From Cyathus striatus (lineage: Eukaryota; Basidiomycota; Agaricomycetes; Agaricales; Nidulariaceae), in NCBI GenBank assembly GCA_025738555.1, contig JAOVFP010000001.1:8556001-8620000 (forward strand): 64,000 nucleotides of DNA. The letters are read 5' to 3'. Shown here piece after piece: positions 10,648 through 22,630 of this stretch (positions within the stretch are counted from its first letter, which is position 1; every line of letters starts with the position of its first letter). The notes below the pieces were generated by a model. The model saw only the letters and a list, made by a program, of their open reading frames with translations, had not been told where the DNA came from and made no database searches. Both the position numbers and the translations under genes were made by a program.

Positions 10648-13197
10648 ATGCGTTTAAGCCTCTCTCTTTTCGTGTTGCTCGCGGTTGGGCTTGTTGCATT
10701 TGGTGAACCCGTTCCTCACATTCTGCATGAGAGACGCTCTCGCATTCCTAGTGGCTGGAGAGCTCTCCGGAGACATGAACGCTCGGCAACACTACCTCTT
10801 AGGTTTGGACTAAAGCAGTCCAATCTCGATAAACTGGACGAATTTCTTCATGATATTGCCCACCCAGAGTCAGCGAACTACGGCAAACACTGGACCGCTG
10901 AAGAAGTAGCTTCAACGTTTGCCCCTGCTCGTGAATCTTTAGACGCCGTTCGGAATTGGTTGGTAACTTCAGGGGTCCCAGAAGATCGCGTTCGCACTAG
11001 CAGTTCGAAGAATTGGGTAGAGGTAAAAGTTAGCGTTGAAGAAGCGGAGAGGCTCCTAAACACCGAATACCATGTCTATGGCCATGACAGTGGTAAACAG
11101 CATATCGGTGAGACATATCTGTCTATTTGACTAGTCACGTGTTGAAACTAATCGTTGTAATAGGATGCAGTTCTTATCATCTTCCATCGGACGTATCGCC
11201 TCACGTCGACATTGTTACCCCATCAATTCATTTCGACACCGTTGTTGGGAAGCGAGATTCCGTTCATCCTACTGGAAAGCATGGAGCCACCCCGAACATC
11301 CATCATATGCATGCATCACCTTCCGAACACATGGCTACTGATGTATCGACGGCGGCTAGCGCTCTCAATATCTGTAGTACCGAAATCACTCCTGCGTGTA
11401 TTAAAGCCCTTTACGGCATTAATTACTCACCACAATCTCCAACAAAGAATTCGTTCGGAATTGGTTGGTTTTCTAGTCATCCGCTCGAACGGTTGCTGAC
11501 TCTTTTGATAGTTGAATATACTCCTCAGTCCTACCTACAGGCTGACCTCGACCTCTTTGCGAAGAATGTCTCTGGAATTACAGCACTAGTCGGAAAGTCC
11601 CCCAACCTCATATCGGTTGACGGAGGTTTGCCTTCTCCTATCTTATCAGATCGTACCGAGATCTAACGATAAGATTTCAGGTTTCGCACAAACGGAAGCC
11701 ACAGGATTCGAGTACAACGGAGAGTCCAGTTTAGATTTACAGTACGCAATGAGTATTGTTGGAGCATCTCAAGCCATTACACTGTATCAGGTTGGGGATA
11801 TGGTTGAAGGTTGGCGTACTGTCCTCGTGCAACATCATAAAAATCTTACATTCTTCAGGCGCTTCCTTTAACAATTTCTTGGATGCGCTGGATGGATCTT
11901 ACTGTAAATTTGAAGGGGGTGATGACCCGTTCCAGGATGTGCATTATCCTGACACTATTTTGTCTGGTTACAGAGGTCAGCCTACTTTTCCAATCATCCC
12001 TTCAAGTAAATTTATTGTATCGCAGGCGGTCCCGATTGTGGCACTGCTGTTTTGTCAAACGTCATCTCGACTTCATACAGTTATAATGAAGCAGACCTTG
12101 GACCAGATTATACAGCTCGACAATGTGCAGAGTGAGTGCTTTGATTTATCTAAGGCTGTTATGGTACCAATATCGTAACAGGTACGCTAAGCTTGGTCTA
12201 ATGGGAGTCACGGTGCTCTTTTCCTCTGGAGACTCTGGCGTCGCTGGTATGCTTAGCTGGCAAAACTATGTAATATCACTTTTAATTGCTTTCATGATAG
12301 GTCGCTCTGGTTTCTGCCTCACTTCGGATGGTTTCTCCCTTTCAGACGGGACGATGTTTGATCCGGGTAAGAACTGATTTTTAACGATGCGTGTGCTATA
12401 TAGCTTAATACATTAACAGCATTCCCTTCTACCTGCCCATACGTTACTAGTGTTGGGGCAACACAGATAAAATCCGGTGGAACCGTGAACGACTCCGAGG
12501 TAGCCTGTGAAGTCACGATTCAAAGCGGAGGAGGATTTAGCAACTACTTTGCTACGCCAGATTATCAACAGGGCATTACAAGTGGCTATCTTAAACAGAA
12601 CAAACCTGTAGGAGTAGCCACGTCCCGGTATAACGCTACTGGAATTGTAAGTACAGACATCTATCGACCGAAGGTGAAATATTAATAGCCTTTCAGAGTC
12701 GCGGTTATCCAGATATATCAGCTAATGGGTCAGTTATGAATATGTCAAAAATATAATAAATCTCACAGCTACGTTTTACAGTGCTGGGTACTTGATTGTT
12801 GTAGGTCTTTTATCGTTTCCTCAAATAGTTCAATTGATAACATTACCAAACAGGCTGACGGCCAATTGGCTTTAGTTTCAGGAACGTCTGCTTCTGCACC
12901 CGTCGTCGCAGCAATGATTACGTTGATTAATGATGCTCGAATTACTGCTGGAAAGAAACCAGTTGGTTTCATCAATCCATCTGTGAGGTTCATCAGATGT
13001 ATATGTAATTTTTATCTGAAGCCTTGTTTTAGCTTTACTCAGCTGCATTTGCGTCGGCATATAACGATATTGTGCAAGGTTCAAACCCGGGCTGCGGAAC
13101 GATTGGATTCAACGCTACGACAGGATGGGACCCCGTAACAGGTTTGGGAACTCCTAACTTCCCAAAACTCATGGAAGCTTTCATGAGTCTTCCGTAA
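10648..13197 (+). CDS. secreted sedolisin / tripeptidyl-peptidase-type protease (S53)
   Basis: This is a serine-carboxyl protease of the sedolisin family (MEROPS S53), which removes peptides from protein N-termini at acid pH outside the cell. The N-terminus has a signal peptide ([19 protein letters not shown]). It is followed by an activation prodomain (about residues 30-180) with [15 protein letters not shown], typical of pro-kumamolisin. The catalytic part shows the Glu-Asp motif (GESSLDLQY), the oxyanion Asp (SGDSG), the serine motif SGTSASAP and a C-terminal calcium-site motif ([13 protein letters not shown]). It is a multi-exon gene. Exon 1 is 10648-11107, the first intron is 11108-11163 and exon 2 starts at 11164. 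Further introns begin near 11463, 11630, 11807, 11970, 12130, 12250, 12365, 12645, 12730 and 12985, with the last coding exon ending at TAA 13195-13197. Family membership is certain; exact splice sites in the middle are by eye. I see no frame-breaking defect. Confidence 0.92.
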
Positions 13198-14256
13198 ATA
13201 TAGTTCAAGATATCATGTAGTTCGTGGTACATCAACTTGAAGCACCGATAGCATATGTAGTAATATAACCAAGCAGAAATATAATAAATAGCATCGTAAT
13301 GTCTACTACAAGAGAGAGACTCGGAGAGAGAGAGATAAGATACGAGAGTCTCGGTAATGGACATCAGAACTTTGAAGAATTTCTCAACTTATTACATGTT
13401 TAAATTCGTTGACCTAAGCTATCTATCTGTTGTAACTCCAATTAGGATCTGAAAATTTAGCTAAATTTTGAATCCTTGGCCTTATGATTTACCATTTCTC
13501 AAACAATTATTGTTTGTATTACACGGCTCCATCAAGAACCCTAGTTTGGTACAAGACCGCCACGCACACACGGACGTTTTTGGATCGAGACTGAAAAGAT
13601 AAGGTATCACCACTCCCATTTTATGTAAAAAGCTGATTCTTCAGAAATTTATATATATAAAATTCAAGTGGTAATGAAATCATTGAGCAAGGATGCCGGC
13701 TATGAATATATCCGGCATCTGGCGTCCAGCTGAGCAAGGTCTCGGCTCAAGCCTTATTGCCCGCGTCGCTTCTCTCCTCTCGTTACCTACCATTTGCGCG
13801 GACGCTCGTTTCAGCATCCTTAGCTTTGGTCTTCGTGTTTTAGTTATATTTGCCTTTTATTCCTTCCCTGATCCCCAGCTCTTGATGAATTGTTCGGTAT
13901 TATGGCAAGGACCATGACTCGAGGTCTATAACTTAGTTTGATGTTCTGGATGTCTTGTTCGTTAATGTAACTTTGTGTTCGTTATTCGGTTGTTGTTTAG
14001 CGTCGTTAGACTCAATGGATTTATAAATCAAGAGTAGTATGATTCATAAGATATAGATGATCACTGCGCGAATCGAGGTAAATCGCGGAGCAGTTCCCAC
14101 CCGCCTAGCGGCTCGACTGCTCTGCGTCCGTTTGAGCGTGCTCAAACCCAACCCAACCCTTATTTAGCCTTGTATTTGCGTAGAAACCGTCGACGAAGCT
14201 GGAAGGTCCCCAACGGCGATCATTACAGAAATATTGGTTGTCTTTCTTTCAGGGAA
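13198..14256. other. non-coding stretch
   Basis: I see no gene. It contains a purine-rich GA tract at 13308-13340 and otherwise unremarkable sequence that should include the 3' end of the sedolisin transcript. Confidence 0.45.
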
Positions 14257-14367
14257 GAGCACGGGTATGTCGTACCCGTACGGGTTACGGGTAAGGGTGC
14301 ATGCGGGTGCGGGTGCGGGTGCAGATCAGCTTCGCACTACCCGTGACCCGTAGCATACCCGTGCATG
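14257..14367. repeat. imperfect hairpin rich in ACGGGT/ACCCGT units
   Basis: The outer arms are AGCACGGGTATG and CATACCCGTGC. Inside are repeated ACGGGT and GCGGGT hexamers on the left and ACCCGT on the right. The whole about 110-bp unit can fold on itself. Such ACGGGT-rich hairpins often mark transposon ends, but no partner copy is visible here. Confidence 0.55.
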
Positions 14368-14671
14368 AATGGACATCGTACATTCAGTTTGTATCCTTTC
14401 AGTAATTGAAAAGACTGCATTGTAATATAATTGGTCTTGTTTTTTGCTGAGCCCGCGGGGTTGAGATATATTGGTAAACAATACTTTAATGTACCCTCTG
14501 CTTCATTCTTGATTTCAATATTCTTTTCCAAGCTATCTGTCTTGCTGCTGGTCTCTGACATTGCTTCTAAGCAGTCTGGGTTTATATAAAGTTCTCTGCA
14601 TCATTATAGAACTCTGTGTTGTTCTAAGACTATCTGTATCTACTTCAGCAGCTCTCTACATCATCATAATC

Positions 14672-15125
14672 CATCATTATAGGACTCACTTCTTCATTCC
14701 AGCACTCTCTGTGTCATTGAAGGATTCTGCGTTTCGTTTTAGGTCCCTCTGCTTCGTTCTGGCACTCTGTATTTCACTCTGGCATTCTGTACCCCGTTCT
14801 GGCGACATTTACGTCATTCTGGTGCTCTGTAGTTCGTTCTGGCACTCTGTACTTTGTTCTGGCACTCTGTAGTTCGCTCTAGGACTTTTTTCATCATTAT
14901 AGGACTCTCTTCTTCGTTCCTGCACTCTCTGTGTCATTGAAGGATTCTGTGTTTTGTTCTAGGTCTCTCTGCTTCATTCTGGCACTCTTTACTTCGTTCT
15001 TGTGCTCTGTAGTTCGTTCTGGCACTGTAATTCGTTCTGGCAGTCTGTATTTCGTTCTGTCATTCTGTACTTTGTTCTGGCAGTCTTTAATTCTTTCTGG
15101 CACTCTGTACTTTGTTCTGCACTCA
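14672..15125. repeat. minisatellite with 20-bp units and a 220-bp higher-order repeat
   Basis: The basic unit is about 20 bp (TTCGTTCTGGCACTCTGTAC) with many variants. A longer unit is repeated once: 14672-14770 and 14892-14990 align closely at a spacing of 220 bp, starting ATCATTATAGGACTC and including GTGTCATTGAAGGATTCTG. Open frames across this block are a by-product of the repeat. Confidence 0.75.
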
Positions 15126-16170
15126 AAATACCCGGGGGTTACCTGTGCCATTCCCTACTTTCTTTTGAGACGAAAATGTGGAATTTCTCGGAAGGCAGCA
15201 CCTTGGGACGTACTATAAGTATCACGACTCAAGGGCACTCGGTCACTCCGTTTTACTGTGGGACAGTATATTCCGCTCCTATCTTCTCGGTGCGACTATC
15301 TTCGATTGGTTAAAATTTCCGTTATCTCTGCTATCTCATTATGTAATCCGCTCGTACGCGCGTCGACGCGTTGTTCGCGCTTGTTCTCTCTTTCTCCCTC
15401 GAACTCCCTCCAACGCCGACACTTATGCATCATTGCCCCGGACGCCGCAATCACACAACAGGAACGTAGACCGTTTTTCAGATCTACATTTGTAAGCACT
15501 TGACTTTCATTTCTTCGCTCCGACTGCCACGCGAAACTTCTTAATTCACGCCTTATTCTCTTATTCCCTCTTCTCCTTCCCCGTTTCTTAATTCCTGGGC
15601 ATTGAGCGTCTTTGAAATAAAAACCGCGTTTTATGGCATTGTAATACTAGCGCTTGCCCTACTCGCAAGTGCCTCACCACCGCTGCTCCTATCCTTCATG
15701 CTGTGATTAGCTGGATCTCAGTGATTGTTATACTTATACACATGCAGTGGAATAGCCACTAATAGTAAAACCAGTTCATACATAGCCACTAAGCATTTTG
15801 GTCCAGTTGAGGACTTACGCACCAGTGGAGGAGCGGGTACCTGGAGGCATCGTCTGATGACATGATCATCATTGGTGCCCACTGTTAGCCGAGCGTCAAC
15901 GAGGCGCTTCGGCTTCACGGCCCACAAATATAAACGCTCCCAATCCCCTATTGGCCTAGTAGTGCATGTTAGTAACTTGAAGTCTAGCCAACGCGACTCG
16001 GAGCAGCTAGCTCCCCCAATAAGAATTTGAGAGTAGTACCTACCGTACGAGACCAACATCAGTGATCCGTGCCAGTCTGCGACAGACATACATATTTATA
16101 CTGCAAGTACAATTACTTACTACTACGGCTAAAGCACATTCTCTCCAGTCCCAGCGGTAGGCTGCCATGT
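15126..16170. other. non-coding stretch with a short motif shared with 27060
   Basis: I see no gene that I can defend. 15218-15252 shares about 30 bp with 27058-27092 (CACGACTCAAGGGCACTCGG versus CATGACTCAAGTGCACTCGG, both continuing into TYACTCCGTT). This may be a terminus of a dispersed element. Confidence 0.4.
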
Positions 16171-16179
16171 CAGATTTAC

Positions 16180-17208
16180 CTGGTCCAAATCCCTGTCTAT
16201 CCACGGACCTGGGTCGTTGGGGCAATTATATCAGGGATCGGATATGGTATCGTCTGCTTAATCTGTTTTCAATGTGTATTCTTCCTCTCCAAGTCGAGGA
16301 TCTCTTGTAAAGAGCAACGTACGCGGAACATAGTTCTGATACTTTATTCCATGGTTATGCTCGTATTAAGCACCATGGCTATTGCTGCAAATGCAGCTAC
16401 TATATGGAACGGGATTATGAAATCAACATGCTTTCAACTAATAGAGATAATGCCGTTCAATGTGCTAGGCCCTGTGGGATCCGCCTCGTTTGTCTTGACC
16501 AACTGGGCCACTGATGGAATATTGGTGAGTCTTGGACATTAGTGTAGCATAGAAGCAATAAACTCAAATATTCGTCCGGAAGATCTGGAGGTCGATTGTT
16601 ATCTACCGCGATTGCAAGAGTGCCATGTATCGATATGTATGCCGCTCCCTCATATCGGTGTTATTTTGCTATACCTTCGGTATGTAATATTTTAAACACT
16701 TGGTTCCACAGATACTAACGTGAATTGGTAGTTGAAGGAATCGTATTAATACGAACCGTCTCACGCTCACAAGCGGTACCTCAGTATGGTCCAATATCTT
16801 ATGTTGGAGTCAGCTTATCCCTCCACATCCTAATAACTACAATAGTCGTGGGACGGCTTTCGTACTTCCGTCGCATTTCTATTGCTGCTCTTGGAAGTGA
16901 GGAAGGAAAAAAGCTGATTAGCATCATTTCTATGTTGTTGGAATCGGCAGCTCTGATCGTCATAGTAGACATAACGTACCTGATCTTGTTCATATTACGC
17001 AGTCTTGTTTTGATTATCCCAATGCAGTGCTTTGTATACGTACAGGTAATTGGTCCTATTCTGTGTAGATGTTTATGAAGGGCTACTAATGGTATTTTAG
17101 TGTATAGCTCCGTTGATGATAATTCAGCGCGTCGCGCTACAGAAAGCGTGGACAGGAATCAGTGGTACAGAAGGTTCAACAAGAGCAACTCAACAAAGTA
17201 TGATATAG
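16180..17208 (+). CDS. seven-helix fungal membrane protein
   Basis: This is a multi-exon gene for an integral membrane protein of a type very common in Agaricomycetes, whose function is unknown. Exon 1 carries RTWVVGAIISGIGYGIVCLI and NIVLILYSMVMLVLSTMAIA (helices 1 and 2), then a third hydrophobic stretch ending NWATDGIL. After a GTGAGT...AG intron comes IWRSIVIYRDC, at about 16587-16680. After a second intron (GTATGT...TAG) the frame resumes with VEGIVLIRTV at 16731 and includes YVGVSLSLHILITTIVVGRL and ALIVIVDITYLILFIL. A third intron starts at 17046. The last exon reads CIAPLMIIQRVALQKAW and ends at 17206-17208. The DG-L-(I/L)-W/Y-R pattern after helix 3 and ending in IIQRVALQKAW fit the family. 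No in-frame ATG is visible at the 5' end, so the true start is probably in an upstream exon. Confidence 0.7.
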
Positions 17209-17435
17209 TATGATTACTATGATAGTAGCTGTACTTCAATATACTTAAATTTCTGAACTTTTGTTCGCTGTTTATCGTCAGCCTGTGGTACGTTGATGCC
17301 AAGTCAGGACTAGGGGAATTCGGAGCGATTCTTATCAAGACGGAGTTTATACTCCGCGCCTTGAGGGAGGATGAGAATCTCCTAATTTTTTCTACTGCAC
17401 TTAGTCGCCAATCTGAACGCAAAGTGGAGCTGTAA

Positions 17436-17899
17436 GCTGTAAGCTGTAGGCCCCGAAACTTTGACGCAACCCGGACATTGTCACGCAGTAACTCAAAGCT
17501 TCATGAATGCGTCACATAGAACGGCTGGTCACGAGCTTACACAATGTCATAACCAATAACGGGGAAGGGATTTTCACAGACAACGCCGAGCCCCACCGGC
17601 ACCCTTGCCTCACATACCCCTCCTTGCTCACTCCCGCTCCTTGCTCGCAACCCATCATCCGATCTTAGCAAAGACTCGAAGACCCTCAGATGTGGCGATT
17701 GTGGTGCCGAACACCGCATGTACTATCCTGTGATATCTCCGGCCAATCAGATCTTATACCAGTAGGTAACTCTTCACCGTCAGATCCCATCAGCTCACAA
17801 AAGCTCCATTAACATTCCTCACAAGCCACTTATCTGAAGCACCAACCCTCCAACAGCACAATCATAGCAGACTCTCACACCGCGTAAGAAAGGCCGCGC
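17436..17899. other. non-coding stretch
   Basis: I see no gene. It contains a small AGCTGTA triple repeat at about 17436-17455. Confidence 0.35.
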
Positions 17900-17904
17900 C
17901 GCTT

Positions 17905-18265
17905 CTTTGGCACCTCCGAATGACCGAAGCCCTCGACCTAGCTCAATGCCTTCCTCCTCCTCCCCACATCCATGTACGTCTTCCCTATCTTCTCGCAACC
18001 ATTACGAGACTGGGCGATCTCTAACCGCTCGATATTATCAATAACCTTCGAGCGTGACATTAAACTAATCTCTCCACCAATACCTTCCCCACTCAACCAA
18101 ACCCTTACTGTATCTCTCGAAGAACATCTAGAGTCACAGCACGCCGTCTCTTCGGTCCCCGTATCATCAGCTACCGTTCAACACGAACGTCGATTCTCTT
18201 TCTTCCAGAAGCGGTTGTGCATAATCAAGCATCCCGTTTCATCTTCAACGGCAGAAGTACTATAA
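17905..18265 (+). pseudogene. unidentified coding-like segment, copy A
   Basis: A frame at 17972-18265 contains TFERDIKLISPPIPSPLNQT and LTVSLEEHLESQHA. The same segment in more decayed form occurs at 27640-27850 (copy B), where ILERDIEPISSPIS and TKTLTVSPEE are recognisable before a stop. Copy A therefore looks like part of a once-coding or otherwise conserved unit. I do not recognise the family. Both copies lie just outside the broken F-box-like gene described below, one on each side of the 7 kb element. Confidence 0.4.
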
Positions 18266-18479
18266 CTATTAACGGCACATGTCAAGCAAACATCTGGCTA
18301 AATGCGACCCAGATGTCGTGATTTTCAATGCAGAAAGCCACCAAGATTTCAGTGAGAACGTATCCCACTCTTGACGAGTGAATGGGAAATACTTCATTAA
18401 TAAGGTGACGATCTGCTTTTATATTTCTGTGTCTCTCGATGCTCAGCCAGTTCCTATCTCTATGCTCTATGCACACTCA

Positions 18480-18777
18480 ATCATCATTGATCTCTACGAT
18501 ACAATGTCTACGCATATCATTTCTCGGTATACTTGCTAATTGTTCATACCTCCCAAATCTCTCTCTCTTGTAATTACGTTACGTCGCCATATCTCGACCT
18601 CAGACCATCTCTTTGTGACTTCAAAACTGAAACATTGGCTGTCTTTCTTTTTCGTGACGCTAATGTGTCGCGACTTGCTTCGCCTCGTGGTGACCACAAC
18701 CATTTGAATTTATGGATACCTTATATTATTTTGGATAACCTCGCTCTCTATCCAGCTCGCTATACTGGGGTTTAGAG
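18480..18777 (-). pseudogene. 3' part of an F-box-like gene, separated by the 7 kb element
   Basis: Read on the minus strand this encodes the C-terminal part of the same protein family as 31975-33060. Shared stretches are SWIE-EV, SVTKKKDSQCFSFEV and RWSEVEIWRRN, against VTKKKGTQFFSFEV and RWTEVEIWRRN in the intact paralogue. It begins exactly at the left edge of the transposable element (target copy 18768-18777). An in-frame stop lies in place of MVRT after RYP, and a second stop follows GGMNN. The gene had therefore decayed further, before or after the insertion. The matching 5' part is 25800-26635. Confidence 0.8.
18768..18777. repeat. target site duplication, left copy
   Basis: GGGTTTAGAG here is repeated exactly at 25800-25809, immediately outside the two ends of the 7 kb element. 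The intact paralogue at about 32225-32236 has a single, diverged version of this site between the same flanking sequences (CTG before, CGAGAAT after). This confirms duplication on insertion. Confidence 0.85.
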
Positions 18778-19539
18778 GGGCCGTCAACTTTTCGAGTTCC
18801 CGGTAACTCGAATGGAACTCAACTTTGGAACTTACCTGTAACTCGAAAAATGTAAATTGTATGGTATATGACAGAGATTCCAACACTGCTATGGATTGCT
18901 AGATTAATGTTTGTCTCCGCATTCATTATTTCCCACGCCCCTTAATGTTGATTATTAATTTGATGTGCCTCCGTCCAATAAGTGCCGCGCGTTATTTCCG
19001 CGGCGCGTTTGATTGCATTCATGTGCCTTGTCATCGTCAAAAACAATGAACACCCATTATTTTTATTCCTGGTCGAGTTGTTGGGCGATTCTTCCCAATA
19101 TTTTTATGAATAGAAATGTATATTAAATACTTTGACAGTAAAGCTAAATTACCTATAAAATAGTATGAGAAGCTGAAATTATTATTATTCTTGTTATATT
19201 TTATGTAAGCACAGTACATGATGTTTATGCAACTAAGATGTTATATTAGATACAAAATAATTAACTTCGTATTGTAAAAAAAAATCACAGGATGAATGCA
19301 AAAACTGAGAGAAGAATGTGCAAATACATGCTCACTGTTGAGCATGATGATGGAAGTGCAATGCAATCACCATCAATGCATCAGAAGCAAGCGGAATTAT
19401 CGGAGATTTGATGGCTGATGTGATGACGCTATTTTTATACATGCACGGCGACAGCAGTGGGCATGGGAAACAATGAGCTAAGGATTGCGACTGCAATGAG
19501 CATGATTGTAAAGTATGGGCCTCTTGTAATGGAATTTGA

Positions 19540-19795
19540 GGAACTTAACTGGAACTTAACTGGAACTTGAATGGAACTCGACTTAAATTCGAGTGGAGTT
19601 GAGTTGTCATTTACCACTCGAAGGTAACTCGATGGTAACTCAACTGACACTTGAATTTAGCTTAAGCAAGGCACTTGATGGAACTTAACTTTTGCTTGAA
19701 AAAAAATAAGTGAGGAACTCAACTCCACTTGATGGAACTTAACTTTACTCAAGGGAACTTAACTTTTGCTCGAAAAATAAGCAAGTTGTATAATG
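19540..19795. repeat. subterminal motif cluster (GGAACTYRACTT type)
   Basis: About a dozen variant copies of GGAACTTAACT, GGAACTCGACTT and GGTAACTCGA are packed in 250 bp. They match the cluster at the right end (25330-25795). Confidence 0.8.
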
Positions 19796-20032
19796 AATAC
19801 CTTACAATAATTATACAGTAGTTTGTGTTGTTTCCCACCCCCCGCTCGCTGTTTCCCACGCTTATAATTTAATGTTTATTCATTTCCTATTAATTGCACA
19901 TTCTCATTGTTGCCCGCACCTCCGCTCATAATTTCCCATGTGTCCGCCATCATTCTGATCTCTACTCATACTATCTCGCCTTCCCACTCATGATTTCCCA
20001 CGCTTTCGCTTCTCCTCTAATCTGCTCACAAT

Positions 20033-20772
20033 TGGATGACTTCCCGCAGCATTTAGAAACCTAGATTAAATTTCTAAACGTCATAAGCGAGATTGGCCGT
20101 GATGCCGTTGTCCAAATCGGCTCACTTTGACAGCTGATCTCAAAACTGACCCCTTTCTAGATAATAATCTGGAAGAGGCCCCCCCCCCCCTCTTCTAGTT
20201 CTAAACGCCCTCCTGTAAACGCATTTTCGTTCTCCGACGTCAAAATCCCTGCAGGGACGTATCATCTCAAGATTTGTACTACTGATACGGTGCTCTCCTC
20301 CCCTCGTATGACATAGTCGCAGTATAATTGGCGATGTAGTAGGCTCTATGTCATGTTATATTGTATACTTATTCATCACAGTGATTCTTTGTGAAAAAAA
20401 TATATCATTACATACTTATTTTTGAGAATATCGGTCCACAGTGCCATTGAAATTCTTCACTATGGGCGGGAACAGCACTTATATCAAAGAAAAGGCTACA
20501 TCAGACTAGCATGCACATATGTACTGTTTACTTTACAGAGTTTCCGAGAGATTTAGTCGTAAAAAGATGGATAGAAAGCAATATCGTTGTGAATAAAGGA
20601 AAAGATAAACGTGTGATAAGATTACTAAAGCGCTTATGAAATTTAGAAACGACATTGAAAGTCTAAGTGAAAATGTGCTATGGTTAGAAATGCAGACCTA
20701 GATTAGCCGAGCGCCACTCGCTTAACGTTTAGAAAATAATCTGCGTTTCTAAACCCTGCGGGAAGTCATCCA
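20033..20772. mobile_element. 740 bp nested inverted-repeat element
   Basis: The left arm starts TGGATGACTTCCCGCAG. The right arm, reverse-complemented, is identical for those 17 bases and then continues similarly for about 45 more (TTTAGAAAC, AGATTA, TTTCTAAACGT). There is no coding capacity and no convincing target duplication. It sits inside the CCGCTCATAATTTCCC repeat field of the 7 kb element. Confidence 0.75.
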
Positions 20773-20799
20773 TTTACCGCACATTTCATCATTCCTGCC

Positions 20800-21130
20800 C
20801 TCCCGCTCATAATTTCCCATGCCTCCGCTTTTCACTTCTGATGCTCACTGCTGTCCACTTCTATTTCCCACACCTCCGCTTCTGCTGTTCACTGCCATCT
20901 GCATCCCCCCTCAACATTTTCCCACACTTTCGCTGATCATTCCAACCTCTTTTCACTCTACCGCCCTCCCGCTCATATTTTCCCATGCCTCCGCTTTTCA
21001 CTTCTGGTGCTCATTACTGCCCGCTTCTACTTCCCATGCCTCCGCTTCTATTGTTCACTGCTGCCCGCATCCCCGCTCAAAAATTTCCCACACTTTCGCT
21101 TATCATTCCGACCTCTGTTCATTATCTCCC
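20800..21130. repeat. 166-bp tandem duplication in the TTTCCC/CCTCCGCT field
   Basis: Two consecutive units start at about 20818 and 20984 (CCATGCCTCCGCTTTTCACT). Both contain TTCCCA, CCTCCGCTTCT, ATTTTCCCACACTTTCGCT and CATTCC. Related single units occur at 18915, 19840, 19920, 19985 and 22645. The open frame across it is an artefact of the repeat. Confidence 0.7.
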
Positions 21131-21136
21131 AGGCTT

Positions 21137-22630
21137 GACGAAAAAGAAACGAAACTTTCGGATCCGAATCGTATCCGTGCAGATAACGGGAAGATAAACG
21201 GCCTCACCGTTCAAATGTGGTCACACGTTCGGCAAGAGGCCAGGGCGGTCACTGTGTTATGGACTTACGGTGGCTGCTCAGCGTTTGGCAGCGGCCAAGT
21301 TGTTCAGGCATGGGGAAAGTGTTAAAGCTTGAAGCGTAGGCACTTATCGTTTTCCCCCTCTAAGTATATTAGATGCTACCGTACGATACGCTGTTGGTCT
21401 GAATTATCTACAACTATCTACAAATATTTACATCTACCACTACTGTTTGACCGCCCTGCTTTGTATGTGCAGTTGTATCGTACTTCTGATGTATGTATTA
21501 ATTATATAGTACTTTGATTTGTTCGTTATATGTATACATAATTACAAAGTAATATTTGTTGAGTCTCGAGGTTCAAGGCCAGCACTTATCATTTAGTTAT
21601 TATTTAGCACTACCCACCACACCCAAAGACTTGAGCACATATATAGACTTCAAATATTTAATATATCTCTGTCATCTATATCTACATAGCACAGTTTGCT
21701 CCGGTAAATTAAATCGAAGTAAGTTCATGCATTTTAAACTGACATAATTTTTGTGTTCTTCCTCACACAATGCTTCGAATCGGGCTTACTAGTTGTTGGT
21801 TGTGAATGGACGAACATGGCAGCGTGTGAAACATTTCGCTATATATCGAATGGGATATTTAACGGCATGAAAGATAACTGGACACGAGCATAGCTTACAG
21901 ATTTTCTCTCCTCGTTCATCCCTCTTTGGTGTTATTGGAGATGTGATCCATTCTCGATGCCTTAACGATTCGGCCAGGGCAGGCATCATATTAGACAGTG
22001 CAAATGTACGATTGTGGAAAATGTGCTTAGTTTATTTTCACTTGTATAAAATGAGAAGTAAGTATGGACTTAATAATTATAAAACTCATACTGGTGTAAT
22101 CAGCGATATCCTCAACATATACTTACATAGTATATCAGATGAGATTTTTAATTACCTTACAGTATTTCCGCTTTTTCGAATAGATGCGGGTGCGATGGCT
22201 TATTGCATCTATTGTTAGCATGCTGAATATATATATATATATAAATACTGATGGTCTCATAAGCTCAGAATCAATTTACCATGCAGGGAACGCGATGGCA
22301 CATATGCAACGCAAGCAAGCAGTAGATAAGCCCAAGAAGTGCAAAATTCGGCCAGATAATAGCTTTTGAATATACTTATATTATTACACTAATAGATTAA
22401 TTACCATATCAATCTGAGTACATTACATTAAAGGTGGAACAATATATCCTATATTCATTGCTATGATAACTAGCAAATAGACCTATACACATCCCTGAAG
22501 TGCCGATTTGGTGTCGAGGCCCGACGGTCAACCATCCGTGTGTCTACGGCGTCTCGGGGTACGTAGCGGACTGATAATAGGTGAAACGTCGGTTGCCATT
22601 CGGATCTGAACATTTCTTTTCTTTTTCGTC
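21137..22630. mobile_element. 1.5 kb nested inverted-repeat element
   Basis: The left arm GACGAAAAAGAAACGAAACT continues into TTCGGATCCGAAT. The right arm reverse-complemented begins GACGAAAAAGAAAAGAAATG and continues TTCAGATCCGAAT. The flanks share TGYTCATTATCTCCC (21116-21130 and 22633-22647). These could be target duplications or part of the host repeat. No transposase frame was recognised. Confidence 0.65.
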
